A DNA stretch of 64,000 nucleotides from positions 151,279 through 215,278 of the forward strand of contig CAJBEZ010000105.1 of NCBI GenBank assembly GCA_903952205.1, in the 5' to 3' direction. Shown piece after piece: positions 37,508 through 47,452 of the stretch; positions within the stretch are counted from its first letter, which is position 1, and every line of letters starts with the position of its first letter. The DNA is from an uncultured Desulfomonile sp. Lineage in GTDB: Bacteria > Desulfobacterota > Desulfomonilia > Desulfomonilales > Desulfomonilaceae. The position numbers were made by a program, and so were the translations under genes. The notes under the pieces were generated by a model that saw nothing but the letters and a program-made list of their open reading frames with translations, was not told the DNA's origin and searched no databases.

Positions 37508-37638
37508 ATGCCTAATACCATTGGGAGAGATAGCCGTTTTCCATGAAATCCTTCTGGAAAATAACTTGATATAATTCGCAAAAAGGTTTTGGAAGAGACT
37601 GATCGGACAATTTATTCAAGCAGCATAGAGAGGACGCG

Positions 37639-38007
37639 ATGACAAGAAAAATCCTTGCAGTTGATGATTCGCCGAGTGTCCGTAAGTTGGTGGAATTCAC
37701 ACTCAAACGGGGGGGCTTTCTGGTCACAACGGCTCAAGATGGCCAGGAGGCGCTGGAAATAATTGTACGGGAAAGTTTTGACGCTGTAATCCTCGACGTA
37801 AACATGCCACGGCTCGATGGCTTTGAATTTCTGAAGAGGATAAAGGCGAATGAATCCCTTGCAATGATCCCGGTTGTCATGTTGACGACGGAAGGTCACG
37901 ACATGGACAAGGAACAGGCGAGCAAATTAGGCGCTTCAGCGTACCTTGTAAAACCGTTCAAGCCTACGGCGCTATTGGAGTTGATGAATGAAGTGTTAAC
38001 AGGCTGA
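37639..38007 (+). CDS. cheY: CheY-type single-domain response regulator
   Basis: The 122-residue stand-alone receiver has acidic D9/D10, phosphoacceptor D53 (VILDVNMPRLDG), Thr in MLTTE and Lys in VKPFKP. It sits between cheR and cheA, so it is the likely phosphorylation target of CheA. No flagellar switch gene is visible, so its output may not be a flagellum. Confidence 0.92.
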   Translation: MTRKILAVDDSPSVRKLVEFTLKRGGFLVTTAQDGQEALEIIVRESFDAVILDVNMPRLDGFEFLKRIKANESLAMIPVVMLTTEGHDMDKEQASKLGASAYLVKPFKPTALLELMNEVLTG

Positions 38008-38018
38008 GGAGATCTTCG

Positions 38019-39728
38019 ATGCCCGACAAAAAAGACGTGGTTGATCTGGACGCAGAATTGCTGGACCAGATGGCGCAAGATTTCCTTGAGGAATCTCGTG
38101 AGCATCTTGATCACCTGAACCTGGATCTAGTGAGGTTGGAGGAAAACCCTGAAGATGAAGCGTTGATTAATGAAATCTTCAGGACCGTTCATACGTTGAA
38201 AGGCGGAGCCGCCTTTGTGGGGATGGACGGTATTAAAGTTGTTTCTCACAAGATGGAGGAGGTCTTTGGAGCCATTAGGTCGGGGAACCTAAAAGTAAGT
38301 CCATCAATTATCGATACTATGCTTGAAGCCATGGAGGTCCTCAACATCCTTAGGGACCGCTCCGCCGCCAAAGACAGCGCCATTTTCGACACAGCCAGGA
38401 TTGAACTTGAATTGATGGGGATTTTATCCGAAGTTCCGCTGAAATTCGCCGGACCCCCAACTGGAGAAGATGTCCCTGTGACTGTAGGGGAAGTTCCTAT
38501 TCCGAGTGAATCCAGCGTTGAGAGGTCACGAGCGGAGTCTATCCTCCCAAATACAGCTTTAGGCTCCCAGACCATAAGGGTGGTCACAGAGAAACTTGAT
38601 GTGCTGATCAATCTGGTGGGCGAGATGATCACGGCCCGAAATCGGTTGAAAGGTTTCTCGGATCGTTTCAGGAATGATGAACTCGCTGGGATCGCTTCTA
38701 CAGTAGAGCGGCTGACCGGACAGTTGCACACTTCGGTCATGAGCGTCAGAATGGTTCCCATAGAAAGGCTGTTCATCAAATTTCCCGGCGTTGTAAGGAA
38801 TCTGGCGCGGCAGCAGAACAAACAGATAGATCTGATTATCGAAGGAGAAGAAACCGAACTCGACAAGACAGTTCTTGAACAAATGTATGACCCGTTGGTG
38901 CACCTGCTTAGAAACGCCGTCGATCATGGCATAGAGAGCCCGGAAATTCGTGAGAAGCTTGGCAAACCCACTGCCGGAAGGATTTGGCTCCTTTCGAGAC
39001 ACGAGAAAGGCGGTGTTCTAATTGAAGTCGCGGACGACGGCGGAGGAATCGACCCGGAAAAGATAAGGGAAGTAGCTGTCGGCAAAGGGCTCCTGACCCA
39101 GGAGGAAGCCCGCCTAATGTCCGACGATCTTGCTATCAGGTTCATGTTCACTCCCGGATTCAGCACTTCTGTGAAGGTCTCAGAGGTTTCCGGTCGTGGT
39201 GTGGGTATGGATGTCGTAAGGGAAAACGTTCAAAGGTTGCGCGGAGTTTTGGATGTAGAAACCGCTGTCGGAAAAGGAACGGTGATCAGGATACAGCTTC
39301 CTCTGACCCTCGCCATCCTGGATGTTCTCCTGGTTAAAGTCTCAGGCCTAACTTACGCTCTCCAGCTTAACATGGTCAGCGAAACAATGCTGATAGACGC
39401 CTCAGAGATAAGCGCCATCGAGAAAAACGAGGTGATATTCGTCCGCGGCAAGGCTCTTCCTCTGAAAAAGCTCGGGTCTCTCCTGAAATGCGCTTTGCCC
39501 AGCGCTGATATCAAGGGCCCTGTTCCAGTAGTTATAGTCAGGCTGGCCGAAAAAAGAGTTGCCCTTGCTGTCGACGAATTGCTTGGGAAACAGGAAGTAG
39601 TGATGAAAAGTATCGGAGACTATCTCGGGCGTGTTGAAGGGATTGAGGGGGCTTCGGTCCTCGCTGACGGGTCAGTGACCCTTATCGTGGATATAGAGGC
39701 GGCGTTAAGGATGAACGAAAACGCTTGA
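38019..39728 (+). CDS. cheA: chemosensory histidine kinase CheA
   Basis: The 569-residue protein has a P1 Hpt domain (about 10-120, phosphorylated H58 in [12 protein letters not shown]), a linker of only about 60 residues without a recognisable CheY-binding P2 domain, P3 dimerisation (about 185-255), P4 ATPase ([26 protein letters not shown]) and P5 CheW-like domain (about 430-565). Absence of P2 makes it shorter than classical CheA (about 650) and is common in alternative chemosensory systems. Confidence 0.95.
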   Translation: MPDKKDVVDLDAELLDQMAQDFLEESREHLDHLNLDLVRLEENPEDEALINEIFRTVHTLKGGAAFVGMDGIKVVSHKMEEVFGAIRSGNLKVSPSIIDTMLEAMEVLNILRDRSAAKDSAIFDTARIELELMGILSEVPLKFAGPPTGEDVPVTVGEVPIPSESSVERSRAESILPNTALGSQTIRVVTEKLDVLINLVGEMITARNRLKGFSDRFRNDELAGIASTVERLTGQLHTSVMSVRMVPIERLFIKFPGVVRNLARQQNKQIDLIIEGEETELDKTVLEQMYDPLVHLLRNAVDHGIESPEIREKLGKPTAGRIWLLSRHEKGGVLIEVADDGGGIDPEKIREVAVGKGLLTQEEARLMSDDLAIRFMFTPGFSTSVKVSEVSGRGVGMDVVRENVQRLRGVLDVETAVGKGTVIRIQLPLTLAILDVLLVKVSGLTYALQLNMVSETMLIDASEISAIEKNEVIFVRGKALPLKKLGSLLKCALPSADIKGPVPVVIVRLAEKRVALAVDELLGKQEVVMKSIGDYLGRVEGIEGASVLADGSVTLIVDIEAALRMNENA

Positions 39729-39759
39729 TGATACGCTGAATTCGAAAGGAACAACCAAT

Positions 39760-41370
39760 ATGAATGTTTTCAGGAATCTCAAAGTAGGCAGTAAAATTCT
39801 GTCCGGTTACTGTGTCATCCTTATACTCATGGTGGTGACCACAGGCTTTTTTATTCACGAAAATGACATTGCCACCGAAAAGTTTGTGATAGTGATAGAG
39901 CATGACTCGCCGGTGGTAGAGAACTCGGAAGTCTTGAAAGGACTGCTTCTGGACATGCAAAGCAGTTTTCGGGGCTTTGTAATAACGGGCCATGACAACT
40001 TCATCGGGCATTACACTGAAGCCAGGTCGAAATTCCACGAGGTCATTTCCGACACCAAGAAACTGCTTAGCGCCCAGCCCCAGCAGGTAGCGCTTCTCGA
40101 TGAGATAAAGCGCATGCTGGATACATGGATCCAGACAGTCACGGAACCTGGGATTGTCAAGCGGAGAAATTTTGCGAAAAGCCAAGTGGACGGACAACAA
40201 TTCCTGACCGAGTTCTCATCACTGCTTTCCACCGGTAAATCTATAATAGAAGAGCTGCGCGTCAAAATCTCAGTTTTTTCCAGGAGCCAGCACGAAAGAA
40301 CTGATCGCGCTGTCAAAGAGGCCTCTATAGCAAATTACCGTCTGAACTACCTCCTGATTGGCCTCAACTTGGCGGTAGTCCTTATCGCTGTCTTTTTCGG
40401 CCTATTTACGGCACGCAGCATCCAGAGGCCTATCCGACAGGTGACCGACCAGATGGCCTTGCTTGCCAAAGGTGGAGCTGATCTTTCTTTCCGCATGGCC
40501 GCTGAAAGTAGGGACGAGATTGGTGAACTCGGCAGACACTTCAATCAGTTTCTGGACAGCCTCGGGAAAATGGTGGGCAGAATCGCCGACGGATCAGTGA
40601 AGCTTGCCTCGGCTTCTGCGGAGCTTAAAGCGTCCGGTCTGGAAATGAGCCGAGGATCTGAAAGCCAACTCAATCAGGTACTCAAGACGTCCTCGGCCAT
40701 GGAAGAGATGTCCAGTTCAATTCAGGAAGTCTCCAAGAACGCAAAGGTCACAGCGGACTCAGCTATAGCGGCTTCCAGCCTTGCCAGAGACGGTTCGGAG
40801 AAACTTAGAACAACATTGGTCGGAATCGAGGCTGTCGATGAATCGATCAGGAAACTCAACCTTCGGACTCAGGAAATAGGTCGGGTTGTTCAACTTATCG
40901 GAGGCATTGCGGCCCAGACCAACATCCTGGCGTTGAACGCAGCGATTGAAGCCGCACGCGCTGGTGAGCACGGAAGGGGTTTTGACGTTGTGGCCGAAGA
41001 AATCCGGAAACTAGCGTTGAGGACTACCGAATCGACTGGCGAAATCTCGGGGGTCATCGAGGAAATCCAGCAGGAGACTGGCCACGCCGCCAAGATGATG
41101 GAAACCGGCGCCCACATGGCAAGGGAAGCGGGCCAGACTTTGAGTGACATAGTCGAGGGCATTGTGTCAACCACTGACATGGTCGGTATGATTTCCTCAG
41201 CCGCAGGCCAGCAGGCGAAGACAGCCGAGGAGATAGCGGACGCTTTCCAAAAAATAGCTCAAGTTAGCCAACAATCTGTGGAAAGTTCAAAGGAATCGGC
41301 AAGAGCAATGGTTGATCTGGTTGATCTTTCCAATCAGCTCAGGGAAATTACCGAACAATTCAAAATTTGA
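39760..41370 (+). CDS. methyl-accepting chemotaxis protein with CHASE3-like sensor
   Basis: The 536-residue receptor has membrane segments at about 12-32 and 195-217, an all-helical periplasmic domain between them resembling CHASE3 ([13 protein letters not shown]), a HAMP domain (about 218-270) and a signalling domain with the hairpin tip [20 protein letters not shown] and [10 protein letters not shown]. It is encoded inside the che operon and is therefore the cognate receptor. No CheR-tethering pentapeptide is seen at the C terminus. Confidence 0.93.
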   Translation: MNVFRNLKVGSKILSGYCVILILMVVTTGFFIHENDIATEKFVIVIEHDSPVVENSEVLKGLLLDMQSSFRGFVITGHDNFIGHYTEARSKFHEVISDTKKLLSAQPQQVALLDEIKRMLDTWIQTVTEPGIVKRRNFAKSQVDGQQFLTEFSSLLSTGKSIIEELRVKISVFSRSQHERTDRAVKEASIANYRLNYLLIGLNLAVVLIAVFFGLFTARSIQRPIRQVTDQMALLAKGGADLSFRMAAESRDEIGELGRHFNQFLDSLGKMVGRIADGSVKLASASAELKASGLEMSRGSESQLNQVLKTSSAMEEMSSSIQEVSKNAKVTADSAIAASSLARDGSEKLRTTLVGIEAVDESIRKLNLRTQEIGRVVQLIGGIAAQTNILALNAAIEAARAGEHGRGFDVVAEEIRKLALRTTESTGEISGVIEEIQQETGHAAKMMETGAHMAREAGQTLSDIVEGIVSTTDMVGMISSAAGQQAKTAEEIADAFQKIAQVSQQSVESSKESARAMVDLVDLSNQLREITEQFKI

Positions 41371-41396
41371 GAATTGATGATCATGAGGAACAACCT

Positions 41397-42530
41397 GTGA
41401 CCGAAAGCGGATCATTCGATTTGAAGTCGGCTCCTCCCGTGGAAACAACGAGAAGCTCCCCGGTCGACGCCAAGGAGATGCAACCAAGAGGCGCAGAAAT
41501 CAAGAAGAACATTCCGAGCCTCAAAGAAAAGTCCATCCGATTGGTAGTGTTCAGCCTTGCAGGCCAAACGAACGCAGTTGATGTAGACCAGGTAGAGGAA
41601 ATAATCCTGGCGCCTAAAGTTTCTCCATTGCTCAAAGCTCCTTTTTTTGTTGAAGGGGTAATGAAGCTGAGGGGAAGAATAGTACCCGTGGTGAATCTCA
41701 AACTGGCGATGCGGCTCCCATTCGTCGAGGGGAACCATGAAAACGGTGTTGTGGTTATGGTGAAGCTGCGGGACAGGAGAATAGGCTTCAGAGTCGACTC
41801 GGTCTCGGAACTTATTTCCGTTCCTGTTGATTCGATAGAGGCCCCAAGAGGGATCGTGAGCGGGGTTGACGCGCGGTTCATAAAGGGACTGGTGTACATT
41901 GGAGAGCGATTCATGGTGGTCCTTGATCTAGAAGCCATGCTGTCCGCTGATTACGACTCCATATTGCAGGACGCCGGCGCTTCGGATGTACCCGTCCCTC
42001 TGGGAGAAAGTCGTGCCCACGATGACTCGTTTGGCGCAAGGAAGATTATAAGCTTTGTCCTGGATGATGAGCTTTTCGGGGCTGAGATAGATGAAGTGGC
42101 CGAAATTATGGAAATGACGACAATTATGCCTATTCCTAACGTGGCTGACTTTGTGGTGGGGCTCATAAATCTGAGGGGGACAATCGTTCCGGTAGTTGAC
42201 TTGAGAGCCCGTTTTGGGCTGAATCGAAACGCATGGACGGTGGACAGTCGTATTGTAATCATGAAGGAAAAGAATCTACTTGTTGGAGTGGTGGTAGATA
42301 GAATGTGGGAGTCTCTGAGGCTTCAGGAAGACGCTTTTCAGCCGGCGCCAGAAGGTGTGGCGAAGATGGACGCTGAATATTTCAGGGAGATATGCACAGC
42401 CAGGGGTCGCATGGTCAGTATCCTGGACATTGCCAAAATACTCGCCGACACAGCGGCCAAGAGTTCAGGCGCAGGCCGGACCGAACCGTTGGAAGGGCTT
42501 TCCTCTCTCAAGCTGGAATCACATACCTAG
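41397..42530 (+). CDS. double CheW coupling protein
   Basis: The GTG at 41397 has GAGGA seven bases upstream and is preferred over a TTG at 41367 that overlaps the MCP stop. The 377-residue product has a disordered N terminus of about 45 residues and two complete CheW domains, at about 45-185 and 215-355. Each carries the expected G.I.LRG..VPVV.L pattern (VMKLRGRIVPVVNLK; LINLRGTIVPVVDLR). There is no receiver domain, so it is not CheV. It would bridge receptor and CheA, perhaps cross-linking two complexes. No single CheW gene is present. Confidence 0.9.
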   Translation: MTESGSFDLKSAPPVETTRSSPVDAKEMQPRGAEIKKNIPSLKEKSIRLVVFSLAGQTNAVDVDQVEEIILAPKVSPLLKAPFFVEGVMKLRGRIVPVVNLKLAMRLPFVEGNHENGVVVMVKLRDRRIGFRVDSVSELISVPVDSIEAPRGIVSGVDARFIKGLVYIGERFMVVLDLEAMLSADYDSILQDAGASDVPVPLGESRAHDDSFGARKIISFVLDDELFGAEIDEVAEIMEMTTIMPIPNVADFVVGLINLRGTIVPVVDLRARFGLNRNAWTVDSRIVIMKEKNLLVGVVVDRMWESLRLQEDAFQPAPEGVAKMDAEYFREICTARGRMVSILDIAKILADTAAKSSGAGRTEPLEGLSSLKLESHT

Positions 42531-42540
42531 AGGTTCATTA

Positions 42541-43635
42541 ATGAGCAATATCAGGGTCCTCGTGGTTGACGACTCATCATTAATGAGGCGAACCATTTCT
42601 CACATTCTAGAAACGGCGCCCGAAATCAAGGTGGTTGGTACCGCGTCCAACGGACTGGAAGCGGTGGAAATGTCGAAGAAGCTTCGTCCGGATGTGGTTA
42701 CCCTTGACGTTATAATGCCTGTGATGGACGGCATTGCCGCCCTAAAGGCCATAGTTAGCGCAACCAACGCCCGCGTCGTAATGGTAAGTTCCGAAACACA
42801 GGAAGGCTCAAGGTTAACTATCGAGGCTTTGTCGCTCGGCGCTGTCGATTACGTCACAAAGACATCCGGACAGGTCTCTCTTGATATTGCAAAAGTTGCC
42901 GCTGAGCTTATCAGCAAAGTCAAAACGGCGTACAAGAGTAAGACCATATTGATTGATCCTGTAAATTCCGCCGGTAGAAAGTTCAGGCAAATAATATCAG
43001 ACCTGTCCGAATCGAATAGGAAGGTTCAAAATGAAAAACAGGCCGATAAAACAGGAACAGGCGCCAGGAAAGAATTGGTGGCTATCGCATCCTCGACTGG
43101 CGGTCCCGCTGCGCTCCAGGTTGTCCTCGCTGGGCTTCCCGGTGACCTACCCGCAGGCATGGTTATAGTCCAGCATATAGCGGAAGGTTTCAGTCGAGCG
43201 CTTGCCGAGAAGTTGGACGACGTTTCGGCCCTTAAAGTCAGGCTGTGCCTGGATACGGATGAGATCGAACGGGGCTTGGTTTTACTGGCGCCCGCGGGGC
43301 AACATGTTACCGTCAGAAAAATGGGTGAGCGGACTTTCGCTATGTTGAGTCGGGAACCGGCCAACACGCTGCACAGGCCTTCGGCTGACGTGCTTTTTTC
43401 TTCTGTCGCAAGCACGTATGGGCAACGTTCTTGCGCTGTTATTCTTACGGGAATGGGAGATGATGGGGCGAGGGGAATGAAAGAGATCAGGGACCGGGGA
43501 GGAATTACCATTGCCCAGAATGAGTCAACATCAGTGATCTTTGGTATGCCCAAGGCCGCCATCGAAATGGGAGCGGTCCAGATTGTGGCCCCGATCAACG
43601 AAATTGCTTCTAGGATCATTGCGTCCCTGTCATGA
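42541..43635 (+). CDS. cheB: chemoreceptor methylesterase CheB
   Basis: The ATG at 42541 follows TAGAGG and gives MSNIRVLVVDDSS; an upstream frame from 42355 overlaps the CheW gene and is rejected. The 364-residue protein has a receiver (D56 in TLDVIMPVMDG) and a CheB esterase domain with the catalytic Ser (IASSTGGPAAL), His (VQHIAEGFS) and Asp (LTGMGDDGA). It demethylates or deamidates receptor Glu/Gln and is activated by phosphorylation from CheA. It closes the che operon. Confidence 0.95.
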   Translation: MSNIRVLVVDDSSLMRRTISHILETAPEIKVVGTASNGLEAVEMSKKLRPDVVTLDVIMPVMDGIAALKAIVSATNARVVMVSSETQEGSRLTIEALSLGAVDYVTKTSGQVSLDIAKVAAELISKVKTAYKSKTILIDPVNSAGRKFRQIISDLSESNRKVQNEKQADKTGTGARKELVAIASSTGGPAALQVVLAGLPGDLPAGMVIVQHIAEGFSRALAEKLDDVSALKVRLCLDTDEIERGLVLLAPAGQHVTVRKMGERTFAMLSREPANTLHRPSADVLFSSVASTYGQRSCAVILTGMGDDGARGMKEIRDRGGITIAQNESTSVIFGMPKAAIEMGAVQIVAPINEIASRIIASLS

Positions 43636-43696
43636 TGGCTGGAATCCAGAAATCTACGTGGCGCCTAAAAGTCATACAAAAAGAGATAAAAACCAT

Positions 43697-43715
43697 GGCG
43701 CATCTCCAATGCGCC
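43697..43715. other. hairpin downstream of cheB
   Basis: GGCGCAT (43697-43703) pairs perfectly with ATGCGCC (43709-43715) around CTCCA. No T run follows on the plus strand, so it is at best a weak terminator or an mRNA-stabilising hairpin. On the minus strand it is followed by TTTTT after a few bases. Confidence 0.45.
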
Positions 43716-43778
43716 CATTAGTAATGTGTTAATCACAACCCTTGTTATTGTGGCCGGTTTCCTGATGAGGAGAGGACA

Positions 43779-45515
43779 TTGAACGATAGTGATATTGAAG
43801 TCACGGATCTGGAGCAATCAGCGATTATAGAAGTATACGAAAAGCTGTATGACCAATTCGTGGACGTGAAGCGCCTTACTTTTTCCATGGCAGGTATGCA
43901 CAGAAAACCAGACGCTGTGGCGGCCCTTATGTCTCAGGAAATTAGTAGTATGGCGGGTGTAAAGAGCAACGCTGTCTGGCTCTTGAAAGGCGCTCACCAG
44001 ATGGTGGAAATGGCCAGAGACGGCAAGCCTATACCTGTTGATGAACGCCGAACCATCGAATGGAACTCCTCGAGTGAACTCCGAGACCAGATACTGAATC
44101 AGAGAGTAATATGGGGTCCATTCCACGGGGAAATGAAAGATCTTTTCCCGAACTTCGAAGCGCCCATATTGTTTCCTATCAAGGGGTCGACCAAAGCGCT
44201 CGGTTTTCTTATTCTGGATCAGGGCGCCGAAATCGACGCCGAAGGCTGTCAGCATATTGCGGGGTTTTCGTCACTGATTCTGGAGATGTCGGATCTTTAT
44301 TTCAGGCTAAAAGACGAGATTAAGGAACGCCAATCATTGGAAACCCTTTTGATAAAGGAAAGAGACAGGGCCCAGAAATATCTGGATGTCGCCGAGGTCA
44401 TTCTGCTTGCCCTGGATGAACAGGGAAGAGTTGAACTGATCAATAGAAAGGGATGCCAGATTCTGGGTTATCCTTTGGTGGAGATAGTAGGCAAAGACTG
44501 GTTTGAATGTTTTGTAATCAACGACGACAGAGAATCTTTAAAGTCCGTGTTTGCGGACGTCCTGACTAGTGACTCCGAATCCTCGATGTATGTGGAAAGT
44601 GGATTGGTTACTCTCAATGGCGAAGAGAGACTTATTGCCTGGCGTAATACCCGAGTGACCAACGATGAAGGTCGAGCTGTCGGTACTTTCAGTTCAGGAG
44701 AAGACATCACGGAGAGGAAACGGGTCGAACGTGAGAAACAGCGCCTTCAGGCCCATCTGTTCCATGCCCAGAAAATGGAGGCCATCGGTACCCTGGTTGG
44801 TGGAATCGCACACGATTTCAACAATATGCTTCAGATAATTATTGGATACTCTGACTTAATCCTGATGGATACAAAAAAGAACGATCCAGTATACAGTGAC
44901 ATTCAGTCGATAATAAGGACATCCAAAGAAGGAGCGGAACTTGTCCGCAGACTTCTCCTGTTTGGGCAAGAGTCCTCGATCAGCAAGGAGCCTTTAGATC
45001 TGAATCATCTGATAAAACAGTTGACTCTTATCACGTCTCATACCTTGCCCAAGGCAGCCCAAGTCGAACTCGATCCTGCCAGCGAACCTGTCCTTATCCA
45101 TGGGGACCGAAACCAAATCGAACAGACCGTCATGAATTTAGTGATAAACGCTTCGGAGGCCATGCCGGAGGGAGGGCGAATCAAGATCCAGACCAGAAAC
45201 GTGGCGCTGGATGATGATCATTGCAGGTCTTTTCATGGAGTGAAACCCGGAAAATATGCGGAGCTTCTGATTGCGGACACGGGAAGGGGTATGGACACTT
45301 CTAAACTGGAGAAGATATTTGAGCCTTTCTTCTCTACGAAGGAAAGAGGCTCGACAAGAGGCACTGGCCTGGGTTTGTCCGTGGTCCAGGGAATAGTTGA
45401 AAGTCACGGCGGCCACATTAAGGTCGAGAGTCAGCCCGGCAAAGGAACGGAATTCAGGATCTATCTTCCTGCTATGGAATTCGAATCGACAACTCCGCCC
45501 ATGAGCAACGTATGA
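43779..45515 (+). CDS. soluble GAF-like/PAS histidine kinase (NtrB-like)
   Basis: Translation probably starts at the TTG at 43779, right after GAGGAGAGG. The 578-residue protein has a GAF-like domain (about 20-175), a PAS domain (about 195-315), HisKA with H345 (GGIAHDFNNML), and HATPase_c (about 440-565; GTGLGLSVVQGIVE). There is no membrane segment and no receiver. Its catalytic half is very like that of the kinases at 28649 and 47453, indicating duplication within the genome. The overlap with the relic that follows (stop and next ATG overlapping by four bases) suggests a former operon. Confidence 0.9.
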   Translation: MNDSDIEVTDLEQSAIIEVYEKLYDQFVDVKRLTFSMAGMHRKPDAVAALMSQEISSMAGVKSNAVWLLKGAHQMVEMARDGKPIPVDERRTIEWNSSSELRDQILNQRVIWGPFHGEMKDLFPNFEAPILFPIKGSTKALGFLILDQGAEIDAEGCQHIAGFSSLILEMSDLYFRLKDEIKERQSLETLLIKERDRAQKYLDVAEVILLALDEQGRVELINRKGCQILGYPLVEIVGKDWFECFVINDDRESLKSVFADVLTSDSESSMYVESGLVTLNGEERLIAWRNTRVTNDEGRAVGTFSSGEDITERKRVEREKQRLQAHLFHAQKMEAIGTLVGGIAHDFNNMLQIIIGYSDLILMDTKKNDPVYSDIQSIIRTSKEGAELVRRLLLFGQESSISKEPLDLNHLIKQLTLITSHTLPKAAQVELDPASEPVLIHGDRNQIEQTVMNLVINASEAMPEGGRIKIQTRNVALDDDHCRSFHGVKPGKYAELLIADTGRGMDTSKLEKIFEPFFSTKERGSTRGTGLGLSVVQGIVESHGGHIKVESQPGKGTEFRIYLPAMEFESTTPPMSNV

Positions 45516-45709
45516 ACAGCGAGGTAAAAAGAATCCTGGAGGCTGTATCCGGTTGCATTGGCAGAAATATCTTCATTTATGATGAATCGTTTTTGCTGAA
45601 ATCACTGGCAAGAAGATTGACAAAAAACGCAATTGAAAACATGTCAGCGTACCTTGATTTTGTGACTGATAACTCGGCCGAAGGCGCAGAGTTTTTCCGT
45701 TCTCTGTGA
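45512..45709 (+). pseudogene. N-terminal remnant of a CheR-like gene
   Basis: The 65-codon frame overlaps the previous stop by ATGA. Its second half (LKSLARRLTKNAIENMSAYLDFV..., ending EFFRSL) resembles the N-terminal domain of CheR-type proteins, where FF.L is followed by the methyltransferase part. That part is absent: the next bases belong to a histidine kinase ATPase domain. It is most simply a gene truncated by a deletion. Confidence 0.5.
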
Positions 45710-45918
45710 CAGGCCAGGGTATGGATCGAAAAACCATGCAACACATTTACGAGCCATTCTTTACCACCAAGGGAGTGGGCAAAGGCACGGGTCTGGGACT
45801 GGCGATGGTATATTCGATAATCAAGAACCACTGTGGTTTTGTCTCCTGCAATAGTGAGTTGGGAAAAGGCACGATTTTCAAGATATACCTGCCTGCTACC
45901 AGTCAAGGAAACCTGTAA
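45706..45918 (+). pseudogene. C-terminal remnant of a histidine kinase ATPase domain
   Basis: It begins at VTGQGMD (normally DTGxGM) and runs through [29 protein letters not shown] and GTIFKIYLP, the last 65-70 residues of an HATPase_c domain. The kinase core before it is missing, and the fragment is joined directly to the CheR-like remnant. It has only a chance GTG as start. Confidence 0.75.
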
Positions 45919-45999
45919 ATGGAAGACCAGGCAAAAACTAAAGAATAGCTTATCGACGAATTGAAAAAGATCCGGATCAGAAGGCTATCATTTACATGA
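45919..45999 (+). pseudogene. N-terminal remnant of a PAS kinase with an in-frame TAG
   Basis: MEDQAKTKE, then TAG, then LIDELKKIR. This matches the first residues of the intact kinase at 47453 (MLEENKTREQLIDEL), with a CAG-to-TAG change at the Gln. The frame closes after sixteen more codons. It is a small decayed copy of the N-terminal coiled coil. Confidence 0.6.
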
Positions 46000-46065
46000 A
46001 TTCAAAACAGCGGAAGCGCAACATGTTAGATCGAGCCAGGGAAGGGGACACGCAGAATTCACGGT

Positions 46066-47217
46066 TTATTTCGACTTTGAAGCTAGCTGATATTTTTCGA
46101 GGTCCAGTTCGGTAAGCCAATATGCGGCGTTGAGGATCTGATCCCCCGACTCAAAGGATTTCTCACGTTCAAGCCGGCCCACTAACTGAATGCCGGGAGG
46201 ATAACCCAAATATTTTGAAAAGATGGCAAAATTCCTGGACAAGTTGTTTTCAGCCCATTTCACTTCGATCATTATTACCGGCCGGTGATCTATTACCACG
46301 AGAAAGTCGATTTCTCTACCGTCTTTGTCACGGAGATAGCACAATGAACAACTCCGGCCCAAAGTGTCTTCGAGGAAGTCGAGTTCTTTCAAGAGGGCGC
46401 AGGCTACAATATTCTCCAGTTTGCCGCCCTCATTTCCGTAAACCTGGGGGGTATCGTAAAAATAGTACTTGGGTTCTTTAAGGAGAGATCGGGCAATGTT
46501 TGTATGGTAAGGAGCGACTTTGAAGACAATGTACATGTTTTCCAGCAGTTCAAGCCATCTCTTGATAGTTTTTGGATCACGTTGTAAATCTCTCGCCAGG
46601 GAGTTATAGGAAACTGGGCTGCCGACACGACGACGCATCAATTCGATAAGTGTCTCAAGGGCAGAAATGCTACGGACGCTTTCGAGGTCAAGAAGGTCCT
46701 GTCGAAGAATAATATCATGATGACTCTTTCGCCAGCGGTTGTAAAATCTTTCCTCGCCTTTGAGAAACGGCTCAGGAAATCCGCCGAAGCGCATTAGTCT
46801 GTCCAAGCCTTCGTCAGGACGCAGAGCCGCCTTGACTTCTTTAAGATCGAATGGATGCAGACGATACTGGAAAAACCTTCCCGCAAGAGAATCACCCATC
46901 CGGCGGGCCGTGTCGAGCCGAGCGCTTCCTGTGACAAGCATAGGCGGCGTTAGTCCCCGTGTATCGTAGATACCCTTTAACCATGATTTCCAGTTTTTCA
47001 TCTTGTGGAGTTCGTCAAAGATGATCAGGTCACAATCCCGTCGCCAGCTTTTTTCCAAAAGGTCTACTCGGTGCTCTGCGAGGTCGTAAGTGAAGTATTC
47101 GAAGTCTGGGAATAACTTTTGCGCAAGTGTTGTCTTACCGGATTGCCTTGGTCCGGTAAGGAGAACAATTTTTTGTAGGAGGTCATTCTTAAGATGAGGT
47201 AGAAGCAAGCGGTCCAT
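46066..47217 (-). CDS. AAA ATPase of the DUF4143 family
   Basis: The 383-residue protein has an N-terminal ATPase domain (Walker A TGPRQSGKTT near residue 22, Walker B LIIFDELHK near 65, sensor TGSARLD near 97) and a C-terminal DUF4143 nuclease-like domain (DKDGREIDFLVV near 295 and MIEVKWAE near 315, the D/ExK pattern). Such stand-alone ATPases are common, mobile and of unclear function; some behave like toxin-antitoxin or defence components. The ATG lacks a clear ribosome binding site. It lies on the opposite strand between kinase relics and an intact kinase. Confidence 0.88.
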   Translation of the reverse strand: MDRLLLPHLKNDLLQKIVLLTGPRQSGKTTLAQKLFPDFEYFTYDLAEHRVDLLEKSWRRDCDLIIFDELHKMKNWKSWLKGIYDTRGLTPPMLVTGSARLDTARRMGDSLAGRFFQYRLHPFDLKEVKAALRPDEGLDRLMRFGGFPEPFLKGEERFYNRWRKSHHDIILRQDLLDLESVRSISALETLIELMRRRVGSPVSYNSLARDLQRDPKTIKRWLELLENMYIVFKVAPYHTNIARSLLKEPKYYFYDTPQVYGNEGGKLENIVACALLKELDFLEDTLGRSCSLCYLRDKDGREIDFLVVIDHRPVIMIEVKWAENNLSRNFAIFSKYLGYPPGIQLVGRLEREKSFESGDQILNAAYWLTELDLEKYQLASKSK

Positions 47218-47452
47218 GTCGACTATTTTAGCCTCAGTTCCTGAAAAGTCAAGACCATATTGGAATCAAGACCATTTTAGTCGGGGGTGTGTCTGTTTTG
47301 TCCAATAACGCCCCATCAAGACCTTGAGTTCATGATTGTATTTGAACTAGACGGTGTTTCTATAAATGTGTAAGTTATGCCTCTACAATTTGAGACGGTG
47401 GAGTAAACGTGGTTCGCAGTGTCCGGGAAACTAAATGACAGGGTGCGCTCGC
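47218..47452. other. intergenic region with short direct repeats
   Basis: TCAAGACCAT occurs twice (near 47249 and 47265) and TCAAGACCTTG once more near 47318. No gene is seen. This is the shared upstream region of the divergent ATPase and kinase genes. Confidence 0.4.

Noticed and set aside
42355..42540. Upstream extension of cheB
   Set aside because: It overlaps the double-CheW gene in another frame. The ATG at 42541 has a good ribosome binding site and the standard CheB N terminus.
43026..43619. 197-codon frame opposite cheB
   Set aside because: It is antisense to the CheB catalytic domain, with no ribosome binding site or motif.
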